Positions 26,139-35,008 of a stretch of 64,000 nt of DNA are shown in pieces. Positions within the stretch are counted from its first letter, which is position 1. Every line of letters starts with the position of its first letter. The notes below the pieces were generated by a model. It saw only the letters and a list, made by a program, of their open reading frames with translations, made no database searches and had not been told where the DNA came from. A program made the position numbers and the translations under genes. This stretch comes from Roseomonas fluvialis (GTDB lineage Bacteria > Pseudomonadota > Alphaproteobacteria > Acetobacterales > Acetobacteraceae). The stretch is taken from the NCBI RefSeq assembly GCF_022846615.1, contig NZ_AP025637.1:992001-1056000 (forward strand), in the 5' to 3' direction.

Positions 26139-26795
26139 ATGACGGGGCTTTCGGAAGCCAGGGATGACGCGGAACGCGCAGCGCTGATCGAAGCGGGGCG
26201 GCTGCTGTTCGCGCGCCCCTGCACCTTCTTTCACGCGGCGCAGAAGCCCGAGCAACTTCCCCCGCCCGGCCTGCCGGAAGTGGCCTTCTGCGGGCGGTCC
26301 AACGTCGGCAAGTCGTCACTGATCAACGCCGTGACCGGGCAGAAGGCGCTGGCGCGCGTGTCGCAGACACCGGGGCGCACGCGCCAGCTCAACTTCTTCA
26401 ACCTGGCCGAACGCCTGGTGGTGGTGGACCTCCCGGGCTACGGCTACGCCAAGGCCTCGAAGGACCTGCAGCGCGACTGGCAGGGCATGATGTTCGACTA
26501 CCTGCGCGGCCGGCCGAACCTGGTGCGGGTGATGCTGCTGCTCGATGCGCGCATCGAGACGAAAACCGCCGACCGCGCCGCGATGGAACTGCTGAACGAT
26601 GCCGCGGTGGCCTTCCAGATCGTGCTGACCAAGGCCGATGAGGTCGGGCCGGTGAAGATGGCCACGCGCTTCGCGGAGGCACAGGCGCTGGCGCGCGAGC
26701 ATACGGCGGGGCATCCGCTGGTGCTGGTGACGAGCAGCCGGACCGGGCAGGGGATCGATGAGTTGCGTGCGGAGGTGGCGGCGCTGGCGGCGTGA
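26139..26795 (+). CDS. engB: Ribosome biogenesis GTPase EngB (YihA/YsxC)
   Basis: The 218-residue TRAFAC GTPase has G1 GRSNVGKSSLINA (about 52-64), G2 TPGRTRQLNFF, G3 DLPGYGYAKA, G4 TKAD and G5 SSRTGQGID. It is needed for late assembly of the 50S subunit. Gene order after yidC is as expected in alphaproteobacteria, where argB normally follows; here three unrelated genes intervene. Confidence 0.97.
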   Translation: MTGLSEARDDAERAALIEAGRLLFARPCTFFHAAQKPEQLPPPGLPEVAFCGRSNVGKSSLINAVTGQKALARVSQTPGRTRQLNFFNLAERLVVVDLPGYGYAKASKDLQRDWQGMMFDYLRGRPNLVRVMLLLDARIETKTADRAAMELLNDAAVAFQIVLTKADEVGPVKMATRFAEAQALAREHTAGHPLVLVTSSRTGQGIDELRAEVAALAA

Positions 26796-26804
26796 ACCGG
26801 AGCG

Positions 26805-27281
26805 CTACAGGCAGGGGTTCATGGTCGGGCGCCGCGGCGTTGCGAGGAGCCGATCTATTTCTGCCCGCATCAGTTCGGGATCGCGCGAGCGAAGCTGGCG
26901 ATGCAGAGCGAGCACATCGCGAAGTCCGCGATCGCTACTCGAACAACGCTGACCAAGCCCCGCGTCGACGCGAGACATTCGGAGCCCCGCACTTCTGGCT
27001 TCGTCCAGAACCTGGCGAGAAGTCGGCATGTTCACGATGATGAAATCGTCCAGGCGGCGCACGGCTTCGTCGATAGTTGTCTGAAATGTCCGCTCCTCCG
27101 GGAAGCAAACGGCGCCGACCCGCTGGATCACGATATAGATGCTCCAAGCGCAGAGCACGCCGCCCTGCGGATCATGCTCGAATGAAGGACGCCACGACTC
27201 ACGGTCGACGACGGTCTGAGCCGTCGCGGGCGGCGTCGTCACCGCGATGACAAGGCACGTCGCAAACAATGCTCGAAGCAT
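26805..27281 (-). CDS. Hypothetical secreted protein with four cysteines
   Basis: The 158-residue product has a signal peptide (MLRALFATCLVIAVTTPPATA, cleavage near TAQ). After the signal there are Cys residues in VLCAW, AVCFPEE, GQRCSSS and NPCL, enough for two disulfides. The centre is predicted helical (TIDEAVRRLDDFIIV, ALHRQLRSRDPELMRAEIDRLL). I do not recognise a family. Codon and base use look somewhat less GC-rich than its neighbours. It is the first gene of a minus-strand block inserted between engB and argB. Confidence 0.6.
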   Translation of the reverse strand: MLRALFATCLVIAVTTPPATAQTVVDRESWRPSFEHDPQGGVLCAWSIYIVIQRVGAVCFPEERTFQTTIDEAVRRLDDFIIVNMPTSRQVLDEARSAGLRMSRVDAGLGQRCSSSDRGLRDVLALHRQLRSRDPELMRAEIDRLLATPRRPTMNPCL

Positions 27282-27394
27282 CCGGCGGATCCTGCCAATC
27301 CACACCGCAGAATGCCGATGGTGCCCCATCAAGCTCCAGGATTCGGAGCGTCTTCGGCTCGTGGTGCAACGCAGAATCACAATGTCCTCCGCTG

Positions 27395-28699
27395 TCACCC
27401 CCGCGCGAGGTTCTCCCGCAGCGTCGCCCCCGCATATTCCCGCCGGAACAGCCCGCGCCGCTGCAATTCCGGCACCACCAGCCGGCAGAATTCCTCGAAC
27501 ATCCGCGGATGCACCGTCGGCGTGATGATGAAGCCGTCGCAGGCGTCGGCGGTGAACCATTCCTCCAGGGTGTCCGCGATCGACGACGGCGTGCCGACCA
27601 GCAGCGAGCGGGGCTTCGCCACCGCATCCTGGAAGGCGATGCCCTCGGCCTTCATCACCTGCAGCACGCGGTCCTGCGAGCCCACGATCCCCTGGTTGCC
27701 CTGGCGCGCGCGCATCTCCTCGGGCGAGGCCACCTTCGACAAGTCCACGCCCATCAGTGCCGAATTCAACATCCGCTGCGCGTCGGGATCGATCAGTGAC
27801 TGCAGGTATTCGTACTTCTCCTGCGCGATCGACTGCGTCTCGCCGATCACCGTCATGAAGGATGGCAGAACCTTGCAGTCCTGCGGCGCACGGCCGAACT
27901 TCGCCATGCGTGCCTTGAGGTCGGTGGTGAAGGCGATGCCGTCCGCCATGGTGTTCGGCGTGCAGAACACCAGCTCCGCCCAACGCGCCGCGAAGTCCCG
28001 CCCGCGATCGGACGACCCCGCCTGCATGAACACCGGGCGCACCTGCGGCGTGCGCGGCATGGCCAGCGGCCCGCGCGTGCGCACGTAGCGGCCTTCGTAG
28101 TTCGTGTAGCGCACCTTCGACGGGTCGATGAACACGCCGCCCTCGCGGTCGGCCACCATCGCGCCGTCGTCCCACGACTCCCACAGCGCGTTGCAGGCGG
28201 CGACCACCTCCTCGGCGCGGTCGTAGCGTTCGTTCTTCGCCGCGATGCCGTCCATCCCGAAGTTGCGCGCCTCGAGATCAGTCGCCGAGGTCACGATGTT
28301 CCACGCCATCCGCCCGCCGCTGAGCAGATCGAGCGAAGCGAGCGTGCGCGCGATCCAGTAGGGATGCAGCAGCGTGGTCGACAGCGTGGCACCCAGGCCC
28401 AGGTGCTTCGTCACCCGCGCCATGATCGGCAGCACCACCAGCGGATCGAGGTAGCTGATCTGCCCGCCCATCCGCAGATAGGCGTCGAAATTTCCGCCGT
28501 GGATGTCCGGCAGGCCGAAGGTGTCGGCGTAGAAGCAGGCGTCGAAGCGCGCGTCTTCCAGCACGCGGGCGATGTGCTCGTAGCGCGCCGGGTCGAAGAT
28601 GTCGTCGAGCGCTGCCTCGGGGTGCCGCCAGGCCCCCGGGTGGTTCGCCGTCGGCCCGGTCTTGAGGTAGGCGACCATGTGCATGCGGCGCGCGGTCAT
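27395..28699 (-). CDS. Flavin-dependent monooxygenase, NtaA/SnaA/DszA type
   Basis: The 434-residue LLM-class enzyme of the bacterial-luciferase superfamily would use reduced flavin from a partner reductase. Family marks include HPEAALDDIFDPARYEHIARVLEDARFDACFYAD, GLGATLSTTLLHPYWIARTLASLDLLSGGR and WNIVTSATDLEARNFG; DGFIITPTVHPRMFEEFCRLVVPELQRRGLFR closes it. Relatives oxidise nitrilotriacetate, dibenzothiophene sulfone or alkanesulfonates; the substrate here is unknown and no reductase gene is adjacent. Confidence 0.92.
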   Translation of the reverse strand: MTARRMHMVAYLKTGPTANHPGAWRHPEAALDDIFDPARYEHIARVLEDARFDACFYADTFGLPDIHGGNFDAYLRMGGQISYLDPLVVLPIMARVTKHLGLGATLSTTLLHPYWIARTLASLDLLSGGRMAWNIVTSATDLEARNFGMDGIAAKNERYDRAEEVVAACNALWESWDDGAMVADREGGVFIDPSKVRYTNYEGRYVRTRGPLAMPRTPQVRPVFMQAGSSDRGRDFAARWAELVFCTPNTMADGIAFTTDLKARMAKFGRAPQDCKVLPSFMTVIGETQSIAQEKYEYLQSLIDPDAQRMLNSALMGVDLSKVASPEEMRARQGNQGIVGSQDRVLQVMKAEGIAFQDAVAKPRSLLVGTPSSIADTLEEWFTADACDGFIITPTVHPRMFEEFCRLVVPELQRRGLFRREYAGATLRENLARG

Positions 28700-28730
28700 G
28701 GGCGGGGCCTCCGGCCGGTCGCGGCCCGCG

Positions 28731-29159
28731 TCACGCCGACCGCCTGGTGCCGGCGGTGAATACCAGGGATGCCGCACGCTCGTTGTCGACCAGCACCAGG
28801 CAGGTCACCTCGACCGTCGCGCGGGCCAGCATGCGCGGGGCGCACATCGCGGCCAGCGCGGACCCTTCGGCGCTGCCCGAGAGTTCCACGGGGCGGTCGC
28901 GCGGCATCTCGGCGCGCATCGCCGGGGTGCCGTTGACGGTGATGACCACCTCGTGCCGCGGCGTGGTGGCGATGCCGGCGGGGACGCGCTGCGTGTCCAT
29001 GTGGCCGGCGATCAGCCAGGCGCCCTTGGCGGCGGTGGGGCGCCAGACCTGGGGCGCGGCCTCGCTCCGCCCGGCCTGGGTACGCGCGGCGCAGGCACCC
29101 AGCACAGCCAGCAGCAGCACGGCGACCAGGCGCGGCACGGCGTTCTTCGTCAGGCGCAT
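28731..29159 (-). CDS. Predicted small lipoprotein
   Basis: The 142-residue product has a lipoprotein signal (LVAVLLLAVLGAC, lipobox LGAC with Cys22), so it is probably lipid-anchored in the envelope. The mature part is beta-rich and contains two more Cys (AMCAPRM, EVTCLVLVD). No family was recognised. It precedes the flavin monooxygenase with a 31-base gap, so the two may be one transcript. It is divergent from argB. Confidence 0.7.
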   Translation of the reverse strand: MRLTKNAVPRLVAVLLLAVLGACAARTQAGRSEAAPQVWRPTAAKGAWLIAGHMDTQRVPAGIATTPRHEVVITVNGTPAMRAEMPRDRPVELSGSAEGSALAAMCAPRMLARATVEVTCLVLVDNERAASLVFTAGTRRSA

Positions 29160-29273
29160 GGCGTTGACTGCAACCTGTCGTTGCGCGGCTGTCAACGCGC
29201 CGGGCCGCGGGTGATTTCCCCGCGCGGCGATCCGGCGTAAACCCCGCCGCGCTACCCCAGCCAGGTGCCCAGC

Positions 29274-30164
29274 ATGACCGACACCGCCACGCCGAACGAT
29301 CCGATGCAGATCCTCTCCGGCGCGCTGCCTTTCCTGAAGCGCTACGACGACGCGATCGTGGTGGTGAAGTACGGCGGCCACGCGATGGGCGAGGAGGAGA
29401 CCGCGCTGCGCTTCGGGCGCGACATCGCGCTGCTCGAACAGGTGGGCGTGAGCCCCGTGGTGGTGCATGGCGGCGGGCCGCAGATCAACGCCATGCTGAA
29501 GCGCCTGAACGTGAAGTCCACCTTCGTGCAGGGGCTTCGCGTGACGGACGAGGAAATGCTCGACGTGGTCGAGATGGTCCTGGCCGGCCCGGTCAACAAG
29601 CAGGTGGCCGAGGCCATCACGCGCGCCGGCGTGCTGGCGGTGGGCATCTCGGGCAAGGATGGCGGGCTGATCCGCGCGCGCAAGCTGAACCGCACCTATC
29701 GCGATCCCGACAGCAACATCGAGCGTGTGCTGGACCTCGGCTATGTCGGGGAACCCGCCAGCGTCGACCCAAAGGTGCTGCGCCTGCTGATCGGCGCCGA
29801 CATCGTCCCCGTGGTCGCGCCTGTCGGTGTGGGGGAGGACGGGCAGACCTACAACATCAACGCCGACACCGCGGCCGGCGCGATCGCCGGGGCGCTGGGC
29901 GCCGAGCGCCTGCTGATGCTGACCGACGTGCCCGGCGTTCTCGACCCCGAGAAGCGGCTGATCCCGGAGATGTCGGTGGCCGAGGTGAAGCACGGCATCG
30001 AGGCCGGTTGGATCTCCGGCGGCATGATCCCGAAGGTCGAGACGTGCATGTACGCGGTCGAGCGCGGCGTGAAGGGCGCGGTGATCCTGGACGGGCGCGT
30101 GCCACACGCCGTGCTGCGCGAATTGTTCACCGATGGCGGGGCGGGCACGCTGATCCGCCCCTGA
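29274..30164 (+). CDS. argB: Acetylglutamate kinase
   Basis: The 296-residue amino-acid kinase catalyses the second step of arginine synthesis. It has KYGGHAM near residues 32-38, [31 protein letters not shown] and SGGMIPKVE. The N-terminal helix ([16 protein letters not shown]) is the extension seen in arginine-sensitive, hexameric enzymes, suggesting feedback inhibition. The ATG at 29274 is preferred to a GTG nine bases earlier. Confidence 0.97.
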   Translation: MTDTATPNDPMQILSGALPFLKRYDDAIVVVKYGGHAMGEEETALRFGRDIALLEQVGVSPVVVHGGGPQINAMLKRLNVKSTFVQGLRVTDEEMLDVVEMVLAGPVNKQVAEAITRAGVLAVGISGKDGGLIRARKLNRTYRDPDSNIERVLDLGYVGEPASVDPKVLRLLIGADIVPVVAPVGVGEDGQTYNINADTAAGAIAGALGAERLLMLTDVPGVLDPEKRLIPEMSVAEVKHGIEAGWISGGMIPKVETCMYAVERGVKGAVILDGRVPHAVLRELFTDGGAGTLIRP

Positions 30165-30342
30165 CCGGGCGGTCCGCCACGACCTGTCGGTTTCGGACAA
30201 ATGACATGGCGGCGGCAGGGACCACCCGGCGCGCCGGGTGGATCGGCCGGTTGGGGGATGGGCACGAGGCCGCATCGCGGGGTCCTTCCTGCCCGGAGGG
30301 GCAGCCTAGCCTCCGCAGACGGCGATCTGCAAGACAATATTC

Positions 30343-31287
30343 CTAGGGTGTCAGGTCGGCCCGGACCAACCGGAACCCGGTGTTGGAACTTCGCGCCGCG
30401 GCCGGGCCGGAGTTGCGGAAGCTCGCGCGGACCAGGCGCACGTCGTTGCTCCAGGACCCGCCGCGCGCCCCGCGCTGCGCGCAATCCCCGGTCAGGCGCG
30501 GGGTGCCCTGCCGCGCCTGGCCCTCCAGCGTCGGGTTCCAGCAATCCTGCGTCCACTGCCAGACATTGCCGAGCATGTCGTGCAGCCCGAAGCCATTGGG
30601 CGGGAAGGCGCCGACGCGCGAGGTCTGCACGAAGCCGTCATTGCACGGCGCGAAGGACGCATCCTGGGTCGCGCCGTAGAAGCCGGCCATCGCCAGGTCG
30701 CGCAGGTTGGCGCGGGTACAGGCGGCCGCGGGCTCCTCGGTCCAGGGACGCGGGCCGCTGGTGCCGGCGCGCGCCGCGTATTCCCATTCGGCTTCGCTGG
30801 GCAGGCGGTAGCGCCGCCCGGTCCGGCGCGACAGCCATTCCGCATAGGCCGTGGCATCGCCCCAGCTCACGCAGACCACCGGGTCCTGTGGGGTCTGACC
30901 GAAGCCGGGGGCGGTCCAGCTGGTGCGCGGGCGTTCCTGCCAGCGGCCGCTGCCCTCGCGCGGCGCCCCCATGCCCCAGCAGGACTGGCCAGGCGCGCGG
31001 CGGCTGGCCTGCGCGAAGGCCAGGAACTCCGCGCGGGTGACGAGGAATTTCCCGATCGCGAAGCCGCGCGCGAAGGTGACCGGGAGGGTGGGGGCCGCAC
31101 GGCCGCGCAGTTCGGCGGGCAGGCCGTCGCGCTGCTCCTCCGCCGCGTCGGCGCCCATGGTGAAGGTGCCCGGCGGCACCGCGACCATCAGCGGGCAGTC
31201 CGGGCAGTCGCGGAATTCGCGCGGCTGGGCGGCGGCGCCGTGCGGCGCGAACAGGACGGCAAGGACCAGGAGGATGGCTAGGGGCAT
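30343..31287 (-). CDS. Secreted FGE/sulfatase-modifying-factor-fold protein
   Basis: The 314-residue protein has a signal peptide (MPLAILLVLAVLFAPHGAAAQ). The FGE-sulfatase fold follows: VPPGTFTMGAD, PVTFARGFAIGKFLVTRAEFLAF, VVCVSWGDATAYAEWLSRRTGRRYRLPSEAEWEYAARAG, MLGNVWQWTQD, RGGSWSN and NTGFRLVR. True formylglycine-generating enzymes have a catalytic Cys pair near RGGSYLC; here that place reads RGGSWSN, so sulfatase activation is unlikely. It could be a ligand-binding or structural periplasmic member. Six Cys remain in the mature part. Confidence 0.9.
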   Translation of the reverse strand: MPLAILLVLAVLFAPHGAAAQPREFRDCPDCPLMVAVPPGTFTMGADAAEEQRDGLPAELRGRAAPTLPVTFARGFAIGKFLVTRAEFLAFAQASRRAPGQSCWGMGAPREGSGRWQERPRTSWTAPGFGQTPQDPVVCVSWGDATAYAEWLSRRTGRRYRLPSEAEWEYAARAGTSGPRPWTEEPAAACTRANLRDLAMAGFYGATQDASFAPCNDGFVQTSRVGAFPPNGFGLHDMLGNVWQWTQDCWNPTLEGQARQGTPRLTGDCAQRGARGGSWSNDVRLVRASFRNSGPAAARSSNTGFRLVRADLTP

Positions 31288-31325
31288 GGTGCGATTCGCA
31301 GGCTACCAGCGCGGCGCCGCGCCGG

Positions 31326-32195
31326 TCACGGTCCGCGGCCGCCGATGCGCGCATAGATGGGGCGCAGCAGGAAGGGGCTGAGGAACAGCGGGAACTGGCA
31401 CAGCGCGAAGAACAGCAGGATACGTTCGTCGGTGGCGGCCGGCAGCACCGCCAGGAACAGCGCCATGTTGCGGTTGCCCGCCAGCAGCCCGCCGGCCAGC
31501 GCCAGGCGCCGCCCGGCGGCCGCGAAGGCCAGCGCGGTCGCGATGTTCATGCCGAAATTCCCCGCGAAGGCGAGCGCCAGGCCGCCCATGACCCAGGCCG
31601 GTTCGGCCAGCAGCCGGGCCAGCATCCCGTCCATCACACCGAAGCCATACAGCACCACCAGCCACACCACCGCGCCATCCACCGCGCCGCCAAACCGCGC
31701 CAGCGTGGGGGCCGCCACCAGCCGCCGGATCGCGATCGACAGCAGCAGCGGCAGCCCCACCACCAGCGCGAGGCGCGCCATCAACCCGGGCAGCGAGATC
31801 GCGAGGTCGATCCCCATCAGCCCGAGCGCCAGCGGCGGCGCCGTGAAGGGCACCAGCAGCGTGGTGACCACCGCCACCACCAGGCTGATCTCGCCATCGA
31901 GCCCGACCAGGCGCGCGAAGGCGGGCGAGGAGGTGGCAGCGCAGCCCATGGCGCTGATCACCAGCGCCGCCCCCAACGGCCCGTCCATGCCCGCCGCCAT
32001 CGCAATGACATAGGCGAGCACCGGCAGGGCCAGCAGCAGCCAGGCCGTGAGTGCCGCCACCAGCACCGGCCGGCGCAGATAGGCCAGCACCTGCGCGAGA
32101 TCCACCCGCAGCAGCACCAGGGTCATCAGCCCCGCGACCGTGATGGTGACCACGTCGCGGAACAGCGCCGCGAGTGGCGGAACCAGCAGCCCCAC
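31326..32195 (-). CDS. Bile acid:sodium symporter-like membrane protein
   Basis: The product of about 289 residues has nine or ten hydrophobic helices. MGCAATSSPAFARLVGL, NFGMNIATALAFAAAGRR and GNRNMALFLAVLP correspond to the crossover motifs of the BASS/SBF fold. It probably carries a small organic anion with a cation. The GTG at 32195 is the only standard start near the N-terminus, but the same frame remains open and protein-like upstream (LPILSPLRFLEWSARQGGAL), suggesting a longer protein with a non-standard or missed start at about 32285. Confidence 0.75.
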   Translation of the reverse strand: MGLLVPPLAALFRDVVTITVAGLMTLVLLRVDLAQVLAYLRRPVLVAALTAWLLLALPVLAYVIAMAAGMDGPLGAALVISAMGCAATSSPAFARLVGLDGEISLVVAVVTTLLVPFTAPPLALGLMGIDLAISLPGLMARLALVVGLPLLLSIAIRRLVAAPTLARFGGAVDGAVVWLVVLYGFGVMDGMLARLLAEPAWVMGGLALAFAGNFGMNIATALAFAAAGRRLALAGGLLAGNRNMALFLAVLPAATDERILLFFALCQFPLFLSPFLLRPIYARIGGRGP

Positions 32196-32318
32196 GAAGA
32201 TGCCGCCGGCCAGCAGCGCACCGCCCTGGCGGGCCGACCATTCGAGGAAGCGCAGGGGAGACAGGATCGGCAGGCCTGGCAGTTGGTGGGATGCGCCCGA
32301 GGTTCTATATGCCGTAGC

Positions 32319-32819
32319 GTGCTGACACCATCCTCGCTGCCCACCCTGATCGCGGGGCTGGTCCTGCTGGCCTTTCCTGCCATGGCCGGCTGCACCGACC
32401 CGCCCGCGCCCCGCGTCGAATGGCGCCGCTGCCTGCTCGATGCCAGCGAATTGTCAGGGGCGGACCTGTCGGGGGCGTTGCTGCGCGACGCATCCTTCCA
32501 ACGCGCGACGCTGACCGACGCCAAGATGGTCGAGGCCGATGCGATCGAGGCGCGGTTCGTCTCGGCCGAGATGGCGGGTGCCGACCTGTCGCGCGCGGTG
32601 CTGCGCAGCGCCGACCTCACGCGGGCGAACCTGCAGCGCGCCAAGCTGGTGGGCACGGATTTGCGCCGCGCCACGCTGTTCCGCACCGACCTGACCGATG
32701 CCGACCTGACCGGCGCCAACCTGGCGGGTGCGAACCTGGCGGGCGCTCTGCTGGGCGGGGCGCGCTGGACCGATGGGCGGCGCATCTGCGCGGCGGGGTC
32801 GGTCGGGAACTGCCAGTGA
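32319..32819 (+). CDS. Secreted pentapeptide-repeat protein
   Basis: The 166-residue product has a signal peptide (TLIAGLVLLAFPAMAG) and then about twenty consecutive A(D/N)LXX-type pentapeptides (ADLSGALLRDASFQRATL ... ADLTGANLAGANLAGALLGG). These form a right-handed beta-helix. A Cys near each end (WRRCLLD, RRICAAG, GNCQ) may staple it. Translation starts at GTG. Such proteins in the envelope have no common known function. The stop overlaps the helicase GTG by four bases. Confidence 0.8.
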   Translation: MLTPSSLPTLIAGLVLLAFPAMAGCTDPPAPRVEWRRCLLDASELSGADLSGALLRDASFQRATLTDAKMVEADAIEARFVSAEMAGADLSRAVLRSADLTRANLQRAKLVGTDLRRATLFRTDLTDADLTGANLAGANLAGALLGGARWTDGRRICAAGSVGNCQ

Positions 32820-35008
32820 GCGGCGCGGACTACCTGGTTCGGCTGAACCCCGAGCAGCGCGCGGCGGTCGAGGCGGTGGACGGGCCGCTGCTGGTGCTGG
32901 CCGGTGCCGGCACCGGCAAGACGCGGGTGCTGACGACGCGCTTCGCCCATATCCTGCTGCAGGGCAAGGCGTATCCGTCGCAGGTGCTGGCCGTTACCTT
33001 CACCAACAAGGCGGCGCGCGAGATGCGCGAGCGTGTCTCCGCGATCCTGGGCCAGCCGGCCGAGGGGTTGTGGCTCGGTACCTTCCACGCCCTGGCGGCG
33101 CGCATGTTGCGCCGGCATGCCGAGCAGGTCGGGCTGTCCTCGAACTTCACCATCCTCGATGCCGACGACCAGATGCGGCTGCTCAAGCAGGTGATGGACG
33201 CCGCGCGCATCGACACCAAGCGCTGGCCGGCGAACGGGCTGATGGCGGTGATCCAGCGCTGGAAGGATCGTGGGCTCGAACCGACGGCCGTGACGCCGGC
33301 CGAGGATTCCGACTATGCGGGCGGGCGCGCCACGGAGCTGTATGTCGCCTACCAGGATCGCTTGAAAGCGCTGAACGCGGCGGATTTCGGCGACCTGCTG
33401 CTGCATGTCGTGACGCTGCTGCGCAACAACGCCGACATCCTGGCCGACTACCACCGGCGCTTCCGCTACATCCTGGTGGACGAATACCAGGACACCAACC
33501 TGGTGCAGTACTACTGGCTGCGGCTGCTGGCGCAGGGCCACCGGAACATCTGCTGCGTCGGCGACGACGACCAGTCGATCTATTCCTGGCGCGGCGCGGA
33601 GATCGAGAACATCCTGCGCTTCGAGAAGGATTTTCCGGGTGCCACGATCGTGCGCCTGGAATCCAACTACCGTTCCACCAAGCCGATCCTCGCCGCCGCA
33701 TCCGGCCTGATCGCGCACAATGCAGGGCGGCTGGGCAAGACGCTGCGCGCGGGCCGCAACGATGCGGATGGCGACAAGGTACGCGTCGTCTCGATGTGGG
33801 ACAGCGTCGAGGAAGCCCGCATGGTCGGCGAGCGCATCGAAGCCGCACGGCGCGCTGGCACGTCGCTCAGCGAGATCGCCATCCTGGTGCGCGCCGGCTT
33901 CCTCAACCGGTCCTTCGAGGAACGCTTGATCGCGATCGGCGTGCCGTACCGGATCGTCGGCGGCGCGCGCTTCTACGAACGCGCCGAGATCCGCGACGCC
34001 ATGGCGTATTTCCGCGTGGTGGCGCAGCCGGCCGACGACCTGGCCTTCGAGCGCATCGTGAACTTGCCCAAGCGCGGCCTGGGCGACACCGCCATGGCAT
34101 CGATGCACGCCATCGCGCGCGCAGAATCGATTCCGCTGGCGTTGGCCGCCGCGCGCGCGCTGGAGACCGGCGCGATCAAGAACGCCCGCGCCCGCGCCGC
34201 GCTGTCGGAACTGATGCAGGGCTTCGACCGCTGGCGCGCCATCCTGCCCGTCCAGGGCCATGTGGTCATGGCGCAGACCCTGCTGGATGAGAGCGGCTAC
34301 ACCGCCATGTGGCAGCAGGACAAATCGCCCGAGGCGCCGGGTCGGCTCGAGAACCTGAAGGAACTGGTCAGCGCCATGGCCGACTACGAGAGCCTGGCGG
34401 CCTTCCTCGAACACGTGGCACTCGTGATGGAGAATGACGAGGCCGCCGAGGGCGAGCGCGTCAGCCTGATGACGCTGCATGGCGCCAAGGGGCTGGAATT
34501 CGACATGGTCTTCCTGCCGGGCTGGGAGGAAGGCGTGTTTCCTTCCCGCCGCAGCGTGGACGAGGGCGGCGACAAGGGTCTGGAGGAAGAACGCCGCCTC
34601 GCCTATGTCGGCATCACGCGCGCACGGCGCGTCGCGGTCATCAGCCATGCTGCCAATCGCATGGTCTATGGCAATTGGCAGTCGCAACTGCCCTCGCGCT
34701 TCCTCGATGAACTCCCGGCCGAACAGGTGCAGCGCGAAGGCGCGGCGCAGCGCGAGGCCCGCCCGCAAGCCTCGGTCTTCGCCGGTGGCGGCCTGTTCGC
34801 GCAGCGCCCGCGCCGCATGATCGAAGCCGGTGCCTGGGAGGTGAAGGAACGCCCCGCGGCGAGTTCCGTCTTCGTCGTGGGCGAGCGCGTCTTCCACCAG
34901 AAATTCGGCTACGGCCGCGTCCTGGCGGTCGAGGAGGATCGCCTCGACATCGCCTTCGAGAAGGCCGGCGAGAAGCGCTTGCTCGACCGCTTCGTGGAGA
35001 AGTCCTGA
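32816..35008 (+). CDS. uvrD: ATP-dependent DNA helicase UvrD/PcrA
   Basis: The 730-residue superfamily 1A helicase unwinds DNA 3' to 5' in excision and mismatch repair. The Q motif (LNPEQRAAVE) and Walker A LAGAGTGKT lead, then TFTNKAAREM (Ia), VDEYQDTN (Walker B), DDDQSIYSWRGA (III), ESNYRST (IV), LMTLHGAKGLEF (V) and AYVGITRAR (VI). The C-terminal ~45 residues (VFHQKFGYGRVLAVEEDRLDIAF) form the Tudor-like domain that binds RNA polymerase in PcrA. The start is GTG. Confidence 0.97.
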   Translation: MSGADYLVRLNPEQRAAVEAVDGPLLVLAGAGTGKTRVLTTRFAHILLQGKAYPSQVLAVTFTNKAAREMRERVSAILGQPAEGLWLGTFHALAARMLRRHAEQVGLSSNFTILDADDQMRLLKQVMDAARIDTKRWPANGLMAVIQRWKDRGLEPTAVTPAEDSDYAGGRATELYVAYQDRLKALNAADFGDLLLHVVTLLRNNADILADYHRRFRYILVDEYQDTNLVQYYWLRLLAQGHRNICCVGDDDQSIYSWRGAEIENILRFEKDFPGATIVRLESNYRSTKPILAAASGLIAHNAGRLGKTLRAGRNDADGDKVRVVSMWDSVEEARMVGERIEAARRAGTSLSEIAILVRAGFLNRSFEERLIAIGVPYRIVGGARFYERAEIRDAMAYFRVVAQPADDLAFERIVNLPKRGLGDTAMASMHAIARAESIPLALAAARALETGAIKNARARAALSELMQGFDRWRAILPVQGHVVMAQTLLDESGYTAMWQQDKSPEAPGRLENLKELVSAMADYESLAAFLEHVALVMENDEAAEGERVSLMTLHGAKGLEFDMVFLPGWEEGVFPSRRSVDEGGDKGLEEERRLAYVGITRARRVAVISHAANRMVYGNWQSQLPSRFLDELPAEQVQREGAAQREARPQASVFAGGGLFAQRPRRMIEAGAWEVKERPAASSVFVVGERVFHQKFGYGRVLAVEEDRLDIAFEKAGEKRLLDRFVEKS

